A stretch of 64,000 bases of DNA. Origin: Mesostigma viride. Taxonomy: Eukaryota; Streptophyta; Mesostigmatophyceae; Mesostigmatales; Mesostigmataceae. The stretch lies in NCBI GenBank assembly GCA_009746045.1, contig RPFO01000643.1, positions 947,089 through 1,011,088 of the forward strand. The letters run 5' to 3'. Of this stretch, positions 46,801 to 51,870 are shown in pieces. The position numbers were made by a program, and so were the translations under genes. Under the pieces are notes generated by a model. That model saw nothing but the letters and a program-made list of their open reading frames with translations, did no database searches and was not told the origin of the DNA. Each line of letters begins with the position of its first letter. Position 1 is the first letter of the stretch.

Positions 46801-49800
46801 GCCCTTGGGCACGCCGAGTCTTGGTCTCGGCGTACTCGTCTTGATTATATGCCGCTTCCATTTTGTGCACGCGCTTACCGACATGGCTAAATAGAGCCGA
46901 CAGAGGTATCTTTTTCAAGACAATGTCGTGGTCCATGGCTACGTTCAACAGGCACGTCTTCATTGCTTTCTTTTACTATCAATTCGAATCACTCCTTTGC
47001 TTGGCGGCGACTGGCCAGTGGGTCGGCCGCATGGGCCGACTGGCCAGGGTGACGCCGCTTCCGTGAATCTATTTATACAAGTCCGTGGCTTGCCAGTAAC
47101 TACAATTATGAATTGTGAGCGCCGCTCCGTTGGTACTTTGTCAGTAATTAAATTTGCACAAGTCCCGAGCACCGCGTCATACGCCCTTACTTCTGTCCTA
47201 CGCAGTACCGGCGCGGCGTTACGCGTGTTTCTGTGCAAAGTCCCGAATTTTCACCAAGTCCTGGGCACAAAGGGGGCCGTGCTAGTAAGTGTAGCTCCTA
47301 AACGGCTAATTCTTTTTGAATTCTGTCACTTGCACCCTGTTTTGCATGCTTAGTATATGCTACGTACCTAATGCATTTGTTAATTGGCCTATTTATAATG
47401 CATGAGATGTGAGGACTCGTTGTTTGATCGCAAGAGAGCGTCCCATCGTTGCCACCGCAAAGTTTCTTGGAAAAAGTTGCCCGACCTTGACCGCTGAAAC
47501 TGGGCGTTGTGGCTGTATATCTTCTCGCTCAACGCCGCCCTGTGGTCGACAATCCAATCACGGACCGCCTCGGGGACGGACACCCCGTTCTCCGCCATCG
47601 CCGTCACGAGCCCGTGGAGATGAGAAGTGCGGTACCGCTCCTCGGTCGTAAGGTTGTTAACCCCCGTCCTGTCGAATGCGTCTATGATCTCGTTCAAGAC
47701 CTCGTCCGAAACCAGGTCTCCAGCGTATTTCATGAGCGCATTCGTCACGAGAGACAACCTCGGCTTCCCGCAGAATACACGGAAATCGCAACGATCCGGA
47801 TCGGGGTCCTCGAGCGACACAGACTCAGTGCACGCGTCCTTCGGATCGCGAGACCCGTTCACGCTAAAACCCGATGTCCTCTTCGAACCCAATCCACCAC
47901 CCGTCGAAAACCCGTAGCGATCGAACAAGGCGTTCCAATACCACTTGTCCTCTCGAAACCTCGAAAAGTGGTCGTACTTGGGGAAATTGCGATCTTCGAG
48001 AAAGTCGGAAAACGCATCGAACACTCGTTCCGTAGAAGCTGAAAGCGTGGGACCTTTGTTCACGCGTTTCGAGTCCACGAAGTCAGCAAAAACGTGAGCG
48101 TGCAACCGCTCCTCCTCTGTAAGATCCCGATACAAGGGTGCCGAAAGAGCGGCGAGGAGCGTTTCGGGCCCGCACGCCTCGTCGCAAGAAACGCGTTTGA
48201 CCATCACGCGCACAAAGCCGGGCTGCGAATGACAAGTTTCCCGTTGGACACAGTCGGCAAACGCGGTGGACTCACGGCCTCTGCGTCACGATGAGCGCGG
48301 ACATAATAACGGATCGCATAAGCGAGCTTAGCAACGCGCGCGTCGTCTTCAGGACACAGCTCTTCGATTACGTGATCCGCCAAGCGCAAACAGCCTTTCA
48401 ACACGGCTTCGAAGTCTTCCTCTAGAAACTTCTCCTTCACAAGCGCGCGGGCGGCCTGACACAAGAGATGCACAAGGTCGCAATGGGGGTCGTCGAGAAT
48501 GGAACACGAGAGCCCGTCAATCGTCTTCAACACCTTTTCCATCTCCTCTGTCAAAGAAACGAAGAAATGTTCTTCGCCTTAGTATAAATGCAAAACCCGT
48601 ACCGCTTTAGTCGAGAATCGAATGTGTTTGTCCCGAACTTTCAGCGGGCGTCTTACCCGTTGGCGTATGGCGCGTCTCTCAATCCGTACTTGGCAGGATC
48701 GGTTCACGGGCCGGGATTTAACATCAGCGATGTCGACGCTGTATCCTCGAGCGTGTCCTCCCTCGCGTTTGCGACCTCTTCGACATCGCCTGATTCAAGC
48801 CCGAGATCGTCTTCAGGCGCATCTTCTACGACCGACACGTCGTCTCATAAATCACCGTTGGATTCCCCGAGAGCCTCGGGAAGTTCGCTGCCAGAAGCGA
48901 CTCCCGAAACCGATGAGATGACGTCGGCGACGGGTCTATCCGGAGGCTCCGACTCTGATAGATCTGCGAGTGGACCTGACCGAGACGATGCCGGTGACGT
49001 AAGTTCCAGTGAACTGTACGGTACAATTGGAGAAGAAGGCGCGTCAACCGACCCCAAACCTGTGGAGCCTAATGACATACAGCGCGGTATTTGGACAACC
49101 CTCGCAAACCGTCATATTTTTGACGCATCAGGAGCTGGTACTTACACCGAAGTCGACCAGCTAAATTTTTTAATAGAAAAAAACGACAAGACACCGATTG
49201 ACATAGAAGAAGTAATTCACCGATCCACCATTGTACTCAATGCACCAGCTCGCGACGAACACGTTGACGAATATTATCCTGTCGCGTTCAACGGATGCAA
49301 GTAACAACAATTCTCTCTTCACTGTCTGGATCAACGGAGTGCCTAAACTTCTAGCAACCAATGAGACGGTTACCCAATTAAACATCACGTCGAGGAAACT
49401 TCGCTTGGGTACAAACGATGCTTACAAGTTTGGAAGCGCGGCAAAGTGGGACAACGTCGCGTTCTTCAATTCTCAACTTAACCAATTGCAAGTTGATCGG
49501 TGTGCCGCCGTTCAACTCAGGGCCCTGGTTGCATCCCGTTTTGTTTGAGGCCGGAGTCGTGGAAGCCGTCAGGGAGCGTCAACATGTCCCGCCTAGATAG
49601 CGTGAAGCTGGCTCTTAAGGGACTGGGGTCTTCCTCTAAGGGAGGAATCCCCGCCGGCACCATCGACGTATATGCGCGTAGTTTCAACCTTGTCCGAATT
49701 CAGTCTGGTATGGGAGGCAAGCGGTTCGCCTCGTAATTGCATGCTTTACTCGGTAATAAAAATTCTTTCCATTCATATAAGTATATCAACACGATGTCGG

Positions 49801-51573
49801 GCTGCCCTGTCCTTACTTTGCGAGCCAAGGGTCCTCAGGACGCTCCCTTGACGGTCGCGCCAACGAATACGTTTTTTAAGGCTATCTATCCTCGCCACAC
49901 TAATTTTTCGTTCGAAGACATGGAGGTTGTTTCCGTCGCTAGAAACCAGGGGTTCGGGCGTGAAGTGACTTTTCAGCTCCCTAAGAGCGGCGATCTTGTC
50001 ACCCGCGCGTTTCTGTACATGGAAATCCCTCCCATCATCGAATGGGGCAATCCGGAGTTTGGGAAGGCTTGGTGGAAGATCTTTGACCCGTTTCTAGACG
50101 ACATTGCTCGTATCATGATAAAAAAGATCGAGTTCAAGGTTGGCGGGACAACCATCGAAGAGATGACGGGAGAGTTTATGCACGTGTACGACCAACTTAG
50201 CCGTGACCCTTCCACTTCTTACGTCGACAACACTCCCTGACTGTAAGGAAGGAAAGCTCATGTATGGCGATTTTAATGCGAACACTCGTTTCCGAAAGAT
50301 CGATGATGATCAGATCCATGCCGTGAGGACGAGCCCGGAGGAGAGGGATTTGCTTGTCGAAAAATTAGCCTGGATTCAGGGCGATCGGATAGAAAGACCT
50401 GTTCGGCTAGGGCCTCAGGACTTCTCAAAGCAGGTGACGGAGATGTCGACAGATGTTGCGTACTCGGCTCTCGACTCGAACCCGCTGTACATTCCGAATG
50501 TAAACCAGGAAGGGCTCGAGGTAAGTTTGGAGTACATGTACGGCGGTTAAACTACTTTATGATTTTCGGCCTTGCAAAAGATACGACTTCCTCTTCGCCA
50601 TCATCCCGAAAAGAACTGAGTTTTCTCTTCGCGGGCGTACCGTCGTATAGTGTCGTGCGTACATCAACATCCGCTGCAACATCAGTGCTTACATAATTGG
50701 ATATGCTATCATCCGTTGCAGTCATATGCCACTAACACCACCACACCATCACATAAAACGCTATCATCCGTTGCAGTCATATGCCACTGACACCACCATG
50801 TGCACCATCACATAAATCGCTATCCCACTTGAACTCTACAACCCTGGACCGTGCAACCGACATCCTGCACCCTGTACACTACACCCTACACACCAGAGAT
50901 GCTACGCCTTGTACCTTAAACCTTCACCCCTAATCGAATCAAGGCCCTGGGAGGGGTACAACCCCTGGCTTGCAGCCTACACCGTACATCATAAGATGCA
51001 CGGCGATCAAGAGCGAGACTACAGAAACCCACAGTGGGAGCGCACGAATCTGGCCCAGACCTCCCCCTCCCCCCCCATTTCTCCCAAGGCCCCCCCCCCC
51101 CCCCATGCCGCCCCGCCCCGCCCCGCCCCGCCCCGCCCCGCCCCGCCCCGCCCCGCCCCGCCCCGCCCCGCCCCGCCCCGCCCCGCCCCGCCCCGCCCCG
51201 CCCCGCCCCGCCCCGCCCCGCCCCGCCCCGCCCCGCCCACCCACCTCTGCCGACGCGCTCCGCCGCGGCGTCAGCGCTTGCACCAGCTCGGTCGTCAGCG
51301 CGTGCGCCATCGCTGCCATCGCCAGCTTGCGCAGGCGGGGGTATCGCAGGCCCCACTTGTGGCCGCTTTCGCTGCTACTGGCGTCCGGCTCCGACCACGG
51401 CCCGGCCCGGCGGTGTGCTGACCCTGGCTGACTCGGCCCGATGGCATGGCCCGGGAGGAACCGGAAGGGCGGCGCGCTGGTCAGCCCGAACCAGGTCATG
51501 TGGGCGATCGCAAGCGCGGCGACACAGAGCGCGTATCCGCCCGCGTGCTGGACCTTGTCAAAGTGCTTCCATG
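37823..51573 (-). CDS. VanZ-like membrane protein, two exons seen, split by a 13.3-kb intron
   Basis: Minus-strand exons are 51573-51245 and 37942-37823 (stop at 37825-37823). The first is entered with two bases of a split codon after acceptor CTGCCAG; it reads WKHFDKVQHAGGYAL, a hydrophobic segment, a Ser/Pro-rich insert, then AMAHALTTELVQALTPRRSA. The second reads DLVADMAGVSLGLCAVLLF and ends charged. Together these match the VanZ-family pattern: DK-x2-H at the start of a membrane helix, E-x2-Q with PxR-x-S, then D-x3-D-x2-G-x3-G. Both exons meet the intron in phase 0. The family is a small multi-pass membrane protein of unclear function, named after a glycopeptide-resistance protein. N-terminal exon(s) upstream of 51573 were not found. 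The intron contains the endogenous viral block. Confidence 0.72.
37971..38105. repeat. 68-bp tandem repeat, two copies and a partial third
   Basis: CCACCCACACGGGATGATGA then GGATAACAATAGGGATACC and ATCATACTATTGTTA is repeated exactly, next to the last VanZ exon acceptor. Confidence 0.9.
38409..38886. repeat. 12-bp minisatellite of two alternating unit types
   Basis: About 40 units, each either ACACATGTACGC or ACACAAATATGC. The second type comes in singles and pairs at irregular spacing, giving a two-letter pattern along the array. Confidence 0.92.
39238..39259. repeat. Perfect 9-bp stem, 4-nt loop hairpin
   Basis: CTAGCACCC, TTTT, GGGTGCTAG. It lies 30 bp before a short Cys-rich frame. Function unknown. 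Confidence 0.6.
39291..39476 (+). CDS. Short Cys-rich coding-like frame (possible terminal exon or gene fragment)
   Basis: The frame is open from just after CCCTAG at 39290 (usable as an acceptor) to TAA at 39476 and encodes 61 residues without an initiating Met near the start. It has the spacing VTCPRG, then SVSCPICEG, HDLCFPFFRYDS and ESCYATVMNERAA. The CPIC plus later Cys/His residues could bind zinc. I do not recognise the family. It lies in the VanZ intron on the opposite strand, just left of the viral block, and could be host, viral or transposon-derived. Confidence 0.35.
   Translation, partial: RPVTCPRGLNTLREAGTKSVSCPICEGKDSKHDLCFPFFRYDSAESCYATVMNERAATRAL
39854..39892. terminator. Shared 39-bp 3'-flank with palindromic poly(A) signal, copy 1
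   Basis: An identical 39-bp string lies here, 28 bp beyond the stop of the 251-aa viral ORF, and at 41205-41243, just beyond the stop of the next viral ORF. It contains TTTATT, ATTG, AATAAA (39860-39875), a 6-bp hairpin that reads as AATAAA on both strands. Giant viruses of the mimivirus group end transcripts at hairpins, so a similar termination signal is a reasonable reading. Confidence 0.55.
39921..40676 (-). CDS. Viral ORF, 251 aa, N-terminal Cys/His zinc-binding motif
   Basis: The frame is complete from the ATG at 40676 (a second ATG lies at 40667) to TAA at 39921. The N-terminus has CMAATRSGGTC, then GRCHLHKG, a C-C-C-H cluster (Cys3, Cys13, Cys22, His25) of the short kind often found at the start of large-DNA-virus proteins. 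Residues ~35-80 are Arg/Pro-rich and probably disordered. From about residue 80, NPELVDNILSNVGPEDILSY loosely resembles an F-box-like helix pair, followed by a helical region ending FAKFIKNLTGR. Function is not known. An AT-rich stretch precedes the start and the palindromic poly(A)-type signal follows the stop. Confidence 0.65.
   Translation of the reverse strand: MKCMAATRSGGTCNLEVARGRCHLHKGRRCVSQKSTRRYKRGHRMRAPNPGEGGSEAAPSVTNPEPDTQPNPNRSRNAVSEILGNPELVDNILSNVGPEDILSYGVANGPGADQQMRQNLFNHYLGQLNEVNARLENIPPATGTVAEMIRAGTLDAWIAAQHEKLELDKIKNEALERTYRLGQIILNTDGRRSGMNVPVTVSWGDVDALKNAPLNPNLPGLAGRTQRWAQLSQMEQDVLRFAKFIKNLTGR
40697..40732 (-). promoter_or_regulatory. AT-rich promoter-like stretch before the 251-aa viral ORF
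   Basis: About 36 bp of almost pure A/T (ATATATTTATATTAAAAATA) lie 21 bp upstream of the ATG. This is typical of early promoters in large DNA viruses, but no defined motif was identified. Confidence 0.35.
40848..41157 (-). pseudogene. C-terminal fragment of a non-LTR-type retroelement polyprotein
   Basis: The minus frame reads ADRAERAKLLAYGDVGHHR, then VVPFVLEEFGAMGP, then a helical stretch with WRQRLSVALTRAMADIMLRR and a stop. This pattern (AERAKL..Y, VVPFV.E.FGA.GP, then a conserved helix) is one I associate with the C-terminal end of reverse-transcriptase polyproteins common in algal genomes. About 100 codons remain, the 5' part is missing, and it sits between two viral ORFs. A 5'-truncated LINE insertion would explain it. 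The family assignment is from memory of motifs only. Confidence 0.45.
41205..41243. terminator. Shared 39-bp 3'-flank with palindromic poly(A) signal, copy 2
   Basis: Identical to the copy at 39854-39892, two bases beyond the stop of the Lys-rich viral ORF. TTTATT-ATTG-AATAAA lies at 41211-41226. Each copy follows a minus-strand viral stop, which favours a functional 3' signal, though duplication by recombination is also possible. Confidence 0.55.
41246..41748 (-). pseudogene. Lys-rich viral ORF with in-frame stop near its start
   Basis: A coding-like frame runs on the minus strand from about 41665 to the stop at 41246 without an ATG. It includes INVSLGGKELQWTKNKKC, a helical stretch, a Lys/Glu-rich middle (KREKEKEAKGQKPKN), then LRLPQELETLVSRKDYDKD. 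The likely ATG is ~30 bp further up (ATGATGTGCACTGAG, near 41690), separated from the rest by one in-frame TAG. The same TAG occurs in the duplicated copy at 42114-42303, so it predates the duplication. The putative start overlaps the stop of the next upstream ORF. Function unknown. Confidence 0.5.
41559..42303. repeat. 190-bp direct duplication (41559-41748 and 42114-42303) around 365 bp
   Basis: Two nearly identical 190-bp copies differ at one or two positions in the T-run. They cover the 3' end of one viral ORF and the 5' part of the next. The 365 bp between (41749-42113) has no viral character, contains CTGGCGCAGGTACAAGGT-type short repeats and AACTCAGCCTAGG, and may be inserted host DNA. 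The event broke the Lys-rich ORF. Confidence 0.85.
42225..42452 (-). CDS. Viral ORF 3' end, probably fused to non-viral sequence
   Basis: A 75-codon frame with an ATG at 42452. The last ~25 residues (LVFEYAGPPAWCYNNQLDND) look coding, and their TGA overlaps the start of the downstream ORF, as in compact viral genomes. The N-terminal 50 residues fall in a GC-rich segment without viral character, so the 5' end may be chimeric. A truncated second copy of the same end lies at 41670-41748. No function can be given. Confidence 0.35.
   Translation of the reverse strand: MGAALRPPGNRSGHTGAAVQPWQRAGGGPWAERKSAPRLATALVAKKEVWGQHLVFEYAGPPAWCYNNQLDNDVH
42304..43356. other. GC-rich gap in the viral block, no supportable gene
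   Basis: About 1 kb with higher GC than the flanking viral ORFs. Includes TTGTGGCGATAGGCCCTCTA and AGCCCCGCCAGGCGAACATT. No open frame longer than ~180 codons has family features. It contains a strong hairpin near its right end and may be an insertion. Confidence 0.4.
43242..43265. terminator. 9-bp GC-rich hairpin downstream of the proline-rich viral ORF
   Basis: GGCCTCTCC, ACTCCC, GGAGAGGCC. It lies about 90 bp beyond the minus-strand stop at 43357. A terminator role is inferred from position only. Confidence 0.35.
43357..44052 (-). CDS. Proline-rich viral ORF, 5' frame broken
   Basis: 231 codons from the only available ATG (44052). The same frame stays open and coding-like for ~38 more codons upstream (PPKKDENKYIPISQLKPTF) to about 44170 with no ATG; before that, coding character moves to another frame (VNGLSEPNRFETPRFDRSQ). 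A frameshift near 44165 is likely. Residues ~73-155 hold a four-fold repeat of about 15 residues (GPPPPRPGGPPPPP), a stiff polyproline spacer of the kind that binds SH3, WW or profilin domains in cells. The C-terminus is helical (LLTILNKVRDVIASQLMEDF). It may be a structural or host-interacting protein; no homologue is recognised. Confidence 0.55.
   Translation of the reverse strand: MLLKNEGKYLVRPMIGMQRSEVPIFNSKMLEYLKNHFSTTGASEKLDIPNLFKNDDLTLEGVSNITFKPKPTPKLPPSGGQGGGSTPTPPGPPPPRPGGPPPPPGPPPPRPGGPPPPPGPPPPRPGGPPPAPGPPPPRPGGPPAPSAETPAPPLPPPAPGKKAAGGASKDFGLLTILNKVRDVIASQLMEDFITHYAGEDVVRETMTQKPDKKDDGTELSKQERDSLPSFI
44252..44275. repeat. Perfect 10-bp hairpin within the broken 5' part of the proline-rich ORF
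   Basis: AACCCCCCGA, CCTG, TCGGGGGGTT. The stem is very stable and lies where coding character fades, so it could be an insertion point or a transcription end signal. Confidence 0.45.
44782..45024 (-). CDS. Small viral ORF, 80 aa, unknown
   Basis: It starts at ATG 45024, overlapping the end of the previous ORF by 14 nt (the upstream stop lies inside its first codons). The product starts MELAEICMDKIVIYNAWDTY and is rich in Trp, His, Ala and Tyr. No membrane segment or motif was recognised. The overlapping start and codon use support a real gene. It is followed by 400 bp without clear coding. Confidence 0.45.
45011..45184 (-). CDS. Small viral ORF, ~57 aa, unknown
   Basis: The minus frame ending at 45011 overlaps the start of the next ORF. 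Start is uncertain: the frame is open further up, and ATG 45184 is the first usable one. The product (LSKPAKSAGIQTRCLPALTE, WYTPKKCQKLG) is basic with four Cys. It may be the tail of a longer broken gene. Confidence 0.35.
   Translation of the reverse strand: MTCNTIMHYNKLSKPAKSAGIQTRCLPALTEWYTPKKCQKLGTFRANTTLYNRHGTC
45287..45535 (-). CDS. Small viral ORF, 82 aa, unknown
   Basis: The frame is complete from ATG 45535 to the stop at 45287, with 30 bp between it and the stop of the next ORF upstream. Starts MKKIITHRPQLQIPPTKILG; contains SEYAIIPWLYQSIWMIAPVK and ends GGQGISVTTLDNLVG. The composition looks globular. No family recognised. Confidence 0.45.
   Translation of the reverse strand: MKKIITHRPQLQIPPTKILGVSTLQGLSEYAIIPWLYQSIWMIAPVKVGQKTIFFPQGKVYPTLTSQGGQGISVTTLDNLVG
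45566..45724 (-). CDS. Small viral ORF, 52 aa, unknown
   Basis: ATG 45724 gives MASKLYEEIQKKPAEFKKLK, then an acidic stretch ending PPKPLNYLADR. A helical, Lys-rich N-terminus is visible. The frame is open upstream of the ATG only across the edge of the fold-back duplication, so the upstream part is not counted. Confidence 0.45.
   Translation of the reverse strand: MASKLYEEIQKKPAEFKKLKAAVDNPDINVETKDGFTDFYLPPKPLNYLADR
45749..46522. repeat. Perfect 363-bp inverted repeat with 48-bp loop (fold-back)
   Basis: The left arm 45749-46111 is the exact reverse complement of 46160-46522, around the loop 46112-46159. The right arm is part of the minus-strand ORF that begins at 46963; the left arm is its mirror copy, cutting the gene off. 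The plus-strand loop continues the coding sense of the left arm (Pro/Gln-rich), showing the right arm was copied back on itself. Perfect identity means a very recent event, or a cloning/assembly chimera. Confidence 0.92.
46160..46963 (-). pseudogene. Viral ORF truncated by the fold-back, N-terminal ~268 codons
   Basis: Starts at ATG 46963 (MKTCLLNVAMDHDIVLKKIP). The first ~150 residues are globular, with WEIKTIMDAKRNGDVIMLQI and FGWEPIQNIAGNCDS. They are followed by a basic stretch, an acidic region (DELHEEFDHADEPSSNNN), a coiled-coil-like helix (LALQLKRSEDEKAAVQAQL) and Pro/Gln-rich repeats. After 46160 the frame runs into the loop and the mirrored arm and ends in antisense-derived sequence at 46007, so the native C-terminus is lost. 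Function unknown. Confidence 0.6.
46964..47388. other. Gap between viral gene groups with imperfect hairpin
   Basis: No credible gene. An imperfect hairpin (47011-47047) pairs CTGGCCA and GTCGGCC with GGCCGAC and TGGCCAG around a 4-nt bulge. It may separate two transcription units. Confidence 0.35.
47389..48204 (-). CDS. Viral ORF, 271 aa, unknown
   Basis: ATG 48204 overlaps the stop of the upstream ORF by one base (TGATG), a classic compact viral arrangement. The frame is intact to 47389. The product is soluble and charged, with TEEERLHAHVFADFVDSKRV, FSRFREDKWYWNALFDRYGF and a Gly/Ser linker, then SLVTNALMKYAGDLVSDEVL. No motif or homologue recognised. It is one of the few intact viral genes in the block. 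Confidence 0.6.
   Translation of the reverse strand: MVKRVSCDEACGPETLLAALSAPLYRDLTEEERLHAHVFADFVDSKRVNKGPTLSASTERVFDAFSDFLEDRNFPKYDHFSRFREDKWYWNALFDRYGFSTGGGLGSKRTSGFSVNGSRDPKDACTESVSLEDPDPDRCDFRVFCGKPRLSLVTNALMKYAGDLVSDEVLNEIIDAFDRTGVNNLTTEERYRTSHLHGLVTAMAENGVSVPEAVRDWIVDHRAALSEKIYSHNAQFQRSRSGNFFQETLRWQRWDALLRSNNESSHLMHYK
48204..48542 (-). CDS. Viral ORF, 112 aa, all-helical, unknown
   Basis: Starts at ATG 48542 (MEKVLKTIDGLSCSILDDPH); the frame extends a little further without an ATG. The sequence predicts several amphipathic helices (DLVHLLCQAARALVKEKFL, RLADHVIEELC). It is divergent from the next gene with only 45 bp between starts. Translation probably couples to the following ORF through TGATG. 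Confidence 0.55.
   Translation of the reverse strand: MEKVLKTIDGLSCSILDDPHCDLVHLLCQAARALVKEKFLEEDFEAVLKGCLRLADHVIEELCPEDDARVAKLAYAIRYYVRAHRDAEAVSPPRLPTVSNGKLVIRSPALCA
48543..48587. promoter_or_regulatory. 45-bp divergent promoter region between viral genes
   Basis: The short spacer separates starts on opposite strands. TATAA lies directly before the plus-strand ATG (AGTATAAATG). No other motif seen. Confidence 0.35.
48588..49304 (+). CDS. Ser-rich viral ORF, 238 aa, probably truncated
   Basis: The N-terminus MQNPYRFSRESNVFVPNFQR and LAYGASLNPYLAGSVHGPG is aromatic and proline-bearing, like the start of a virion protein. Residues ~48-145 are almost all Ser, Thr, Asp, Gly and Pro (a disordered linker). 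The C-terminal 80 residues are globular (IQRGIWTTLANRHIFDASG). The frame ends at 49304, where the next frame takes over with lectin-like sequence, so the two may be pieces of one structural protein or a deletion junction. Confidence 0.5.
   Translation: MQNPYRFSRESNVFVPNFQRASYPLAYGASLNPYLAGSVHGPGFNISDVDAVSSSVSSLAFATSSTSPDSSPRSSSGASSTTDTSSHKSPLDSPRASGSSLPEATPETDEMTSATGLSGGSDSDRSASGPDRDDAGDVSSSELYGTIGEEGASTDPKPVEPNDIQRGIWTTLANRHIFDASGAGTYTEVDQLNFLIEKNDKTPIDIEEVIHRSTIVLNAPARDEHVDEYYPVAFNGCK
49291..49548 (+). pseudogene. Fragment of a LamG/lectin-like jelly-roll domain
   Basis: The frame reads SLFTVWINGVPKLLATN, then ITSRKLRLGTNDAYKFGSAA and KWDNVAFFNSQLNQLQVDR. This strand pattern (VWINGV, LRLGTN, WDNVAFFN..L) resembles the end of a laminin-G-like domain, common in surface-binding viral fibres. 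It has no start of its own; it emerges in another frame at the end of the Ser-rich ORF and loses coding character after QVDR. The domain call is by pattern only. Confidence 0.4.
49540..49736 (+). pseudogene. C-terminal fragment of an NCLDV major capsid protein
   Basis: The frame ending at TAA 49736 reads WKPSGSVNMSRLDSVKLAL, a Gly/Ser insert, and IDVYARSFNLVRIQSGMGG before a short tail. That is the well-known end of double-jelly-roll capsid proteins (G..N.SR.D...L, then YA..YN..RI.SGMGG). Everything before ~49540 belongs to other frames, so this is the tail of a capsid gene whose body has been lost. The first ATG is 49584 but was not the original start. Confidence 0.6.
49753..49793 (+). promoter_or_regulatory. 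AT-rich promoter-like leader of the capsid gene
   Basis: TAATAAAAATTC, then ATTCATATAAGTATATC, directly precedes the capsid ATG at 49794. This suits a viral late promoter or TATA-like element. Confidence 0.4.
49794..50240 (+). pseudogene. MCP: NCLDV major capsid protein, N-terminal part, frame-broken
   Basis: From ATG 49794 the product holds the first part of jelly roll 1 of the major capsid protein: QDAPLTVAPTNTFFKAIYPR, HTNFSFEDMEVV, FGREVTFQLPKSGDLVTRAF, then MIKKIEFKVGGTTIEEMTGE. In the virus this protein trimerises into the hexagonal units of the icosahedral shell. The frame stops at 50238 after 148 codons of an expected ~450-550, so it cannot make a capsid. It lies 57 bp after the capsid C-terminal fragment, so the two pieces derive from two tandem capsid genes or from a rearranged one. 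Confidence 0.82.
50234..50550 (+). pseudogene. Coding-like continuation after the capsid frame break
   Basis: In a shifted frame, about 105 codons run to TAA 50550: DCKEGKLMYGDFNANTRFRK, then RDLLVEKLAWIQGDRIERPV and STDVAYSALDSNPLYIPNVN. The composition is viral-like and the frame has no start of its own. It could be the rest of the capsid gene after a frameshift near 50230 or the tail of another gene joined by deletion. I do not recognise capsid motifs in it. Confidence 0.4.
50551..51244. other. Viral-host border region within the VanZ intron
   Basis: GCTATCATCCGTTGCAGTCA repeats at 50705 and 50760 with CACCACCATC tracts. Short C-runs follow at 51063-51104. No gene seen. Confidence 0.45.
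51108..51239. repeat. CCCCG pentanucleotide repeat next to a VanZ splice donor
   Basis: About 26 perfect units. On the coding (minus) strand it is GGGGC, starting about 6 nt inside the intron after the donor (GAG then GTGGGT). A potential G-quadruplex therefore lies at the 5' splice site. Confidence 0.92.
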
Positions 51574-51589
51574 CTGGCAGATGTCACGG

Positions 51590-51870
51590 TCATGGGGACA
51601 AATGTCACCATATTGAGGGCAAATGTCACCATCATGGGGCCAAATGTCACCATATTGTGGGCAAATGTCACCATCATGGGGCCAAATGTCACCATGAGGA
51701 GTGGTGTGTGAGGGGGGGGGGAGGAATCATCACTGTAAGAAGTAGGGGGCCATCGCGGCCGCGAGAAATAACAAGGGAAAGCGCATTGCGATGAGTGGGG
51801 GTGGGGAGCGTCGAGAACGAGCGCCACCGTGATGAGCGCATACCGCCAGCACGCACCGCCATGCAAAGCT
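51590..51870. repeat. 22-bp minisatellite and echo of the VanZ exon start
   Basis: GGGGCCAAATGTCACCATCA-type units (51593-51700, about five) lie just upstream of the exon. Beyond them, on the minus strand at about 51865-51810, GTGCTGGCGGTATGCGCTC, GTGGCGCTCGTTCTCGACGC and CCCAC resemble the exon start (51553-51500), a decayed duplicate of the acceptor end. Confidence 0.55.

Larger units (their letters stand above)
39854..50550. mobile_element. Endogenous large DNA virus (NCLDV-like) segment inside a VanZ intron
   Basis: The block has dense ORFs with 0-50 nt spacing or overlaps, few apparent introns, AT-rich intergenic gaps and capsid protein sequence, unlike the surrounding sparse host DNA. 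Minus-strand ORFs run from 46963 down to 39921; a second group at 47389-48542 is minus and is followed after 45 bp by plus-strand genes to 50550. It is a decayed partial genome: polymerase, packaging ATPase and other core genes are absent from this window. A retroelement fragment (40848-41157) and a GC-rich 42.3-43.3 kb stretch interrupt it. The edges are estimated from gene content, and no terminal repeat or target duplication was found. Confidence 0.75.
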
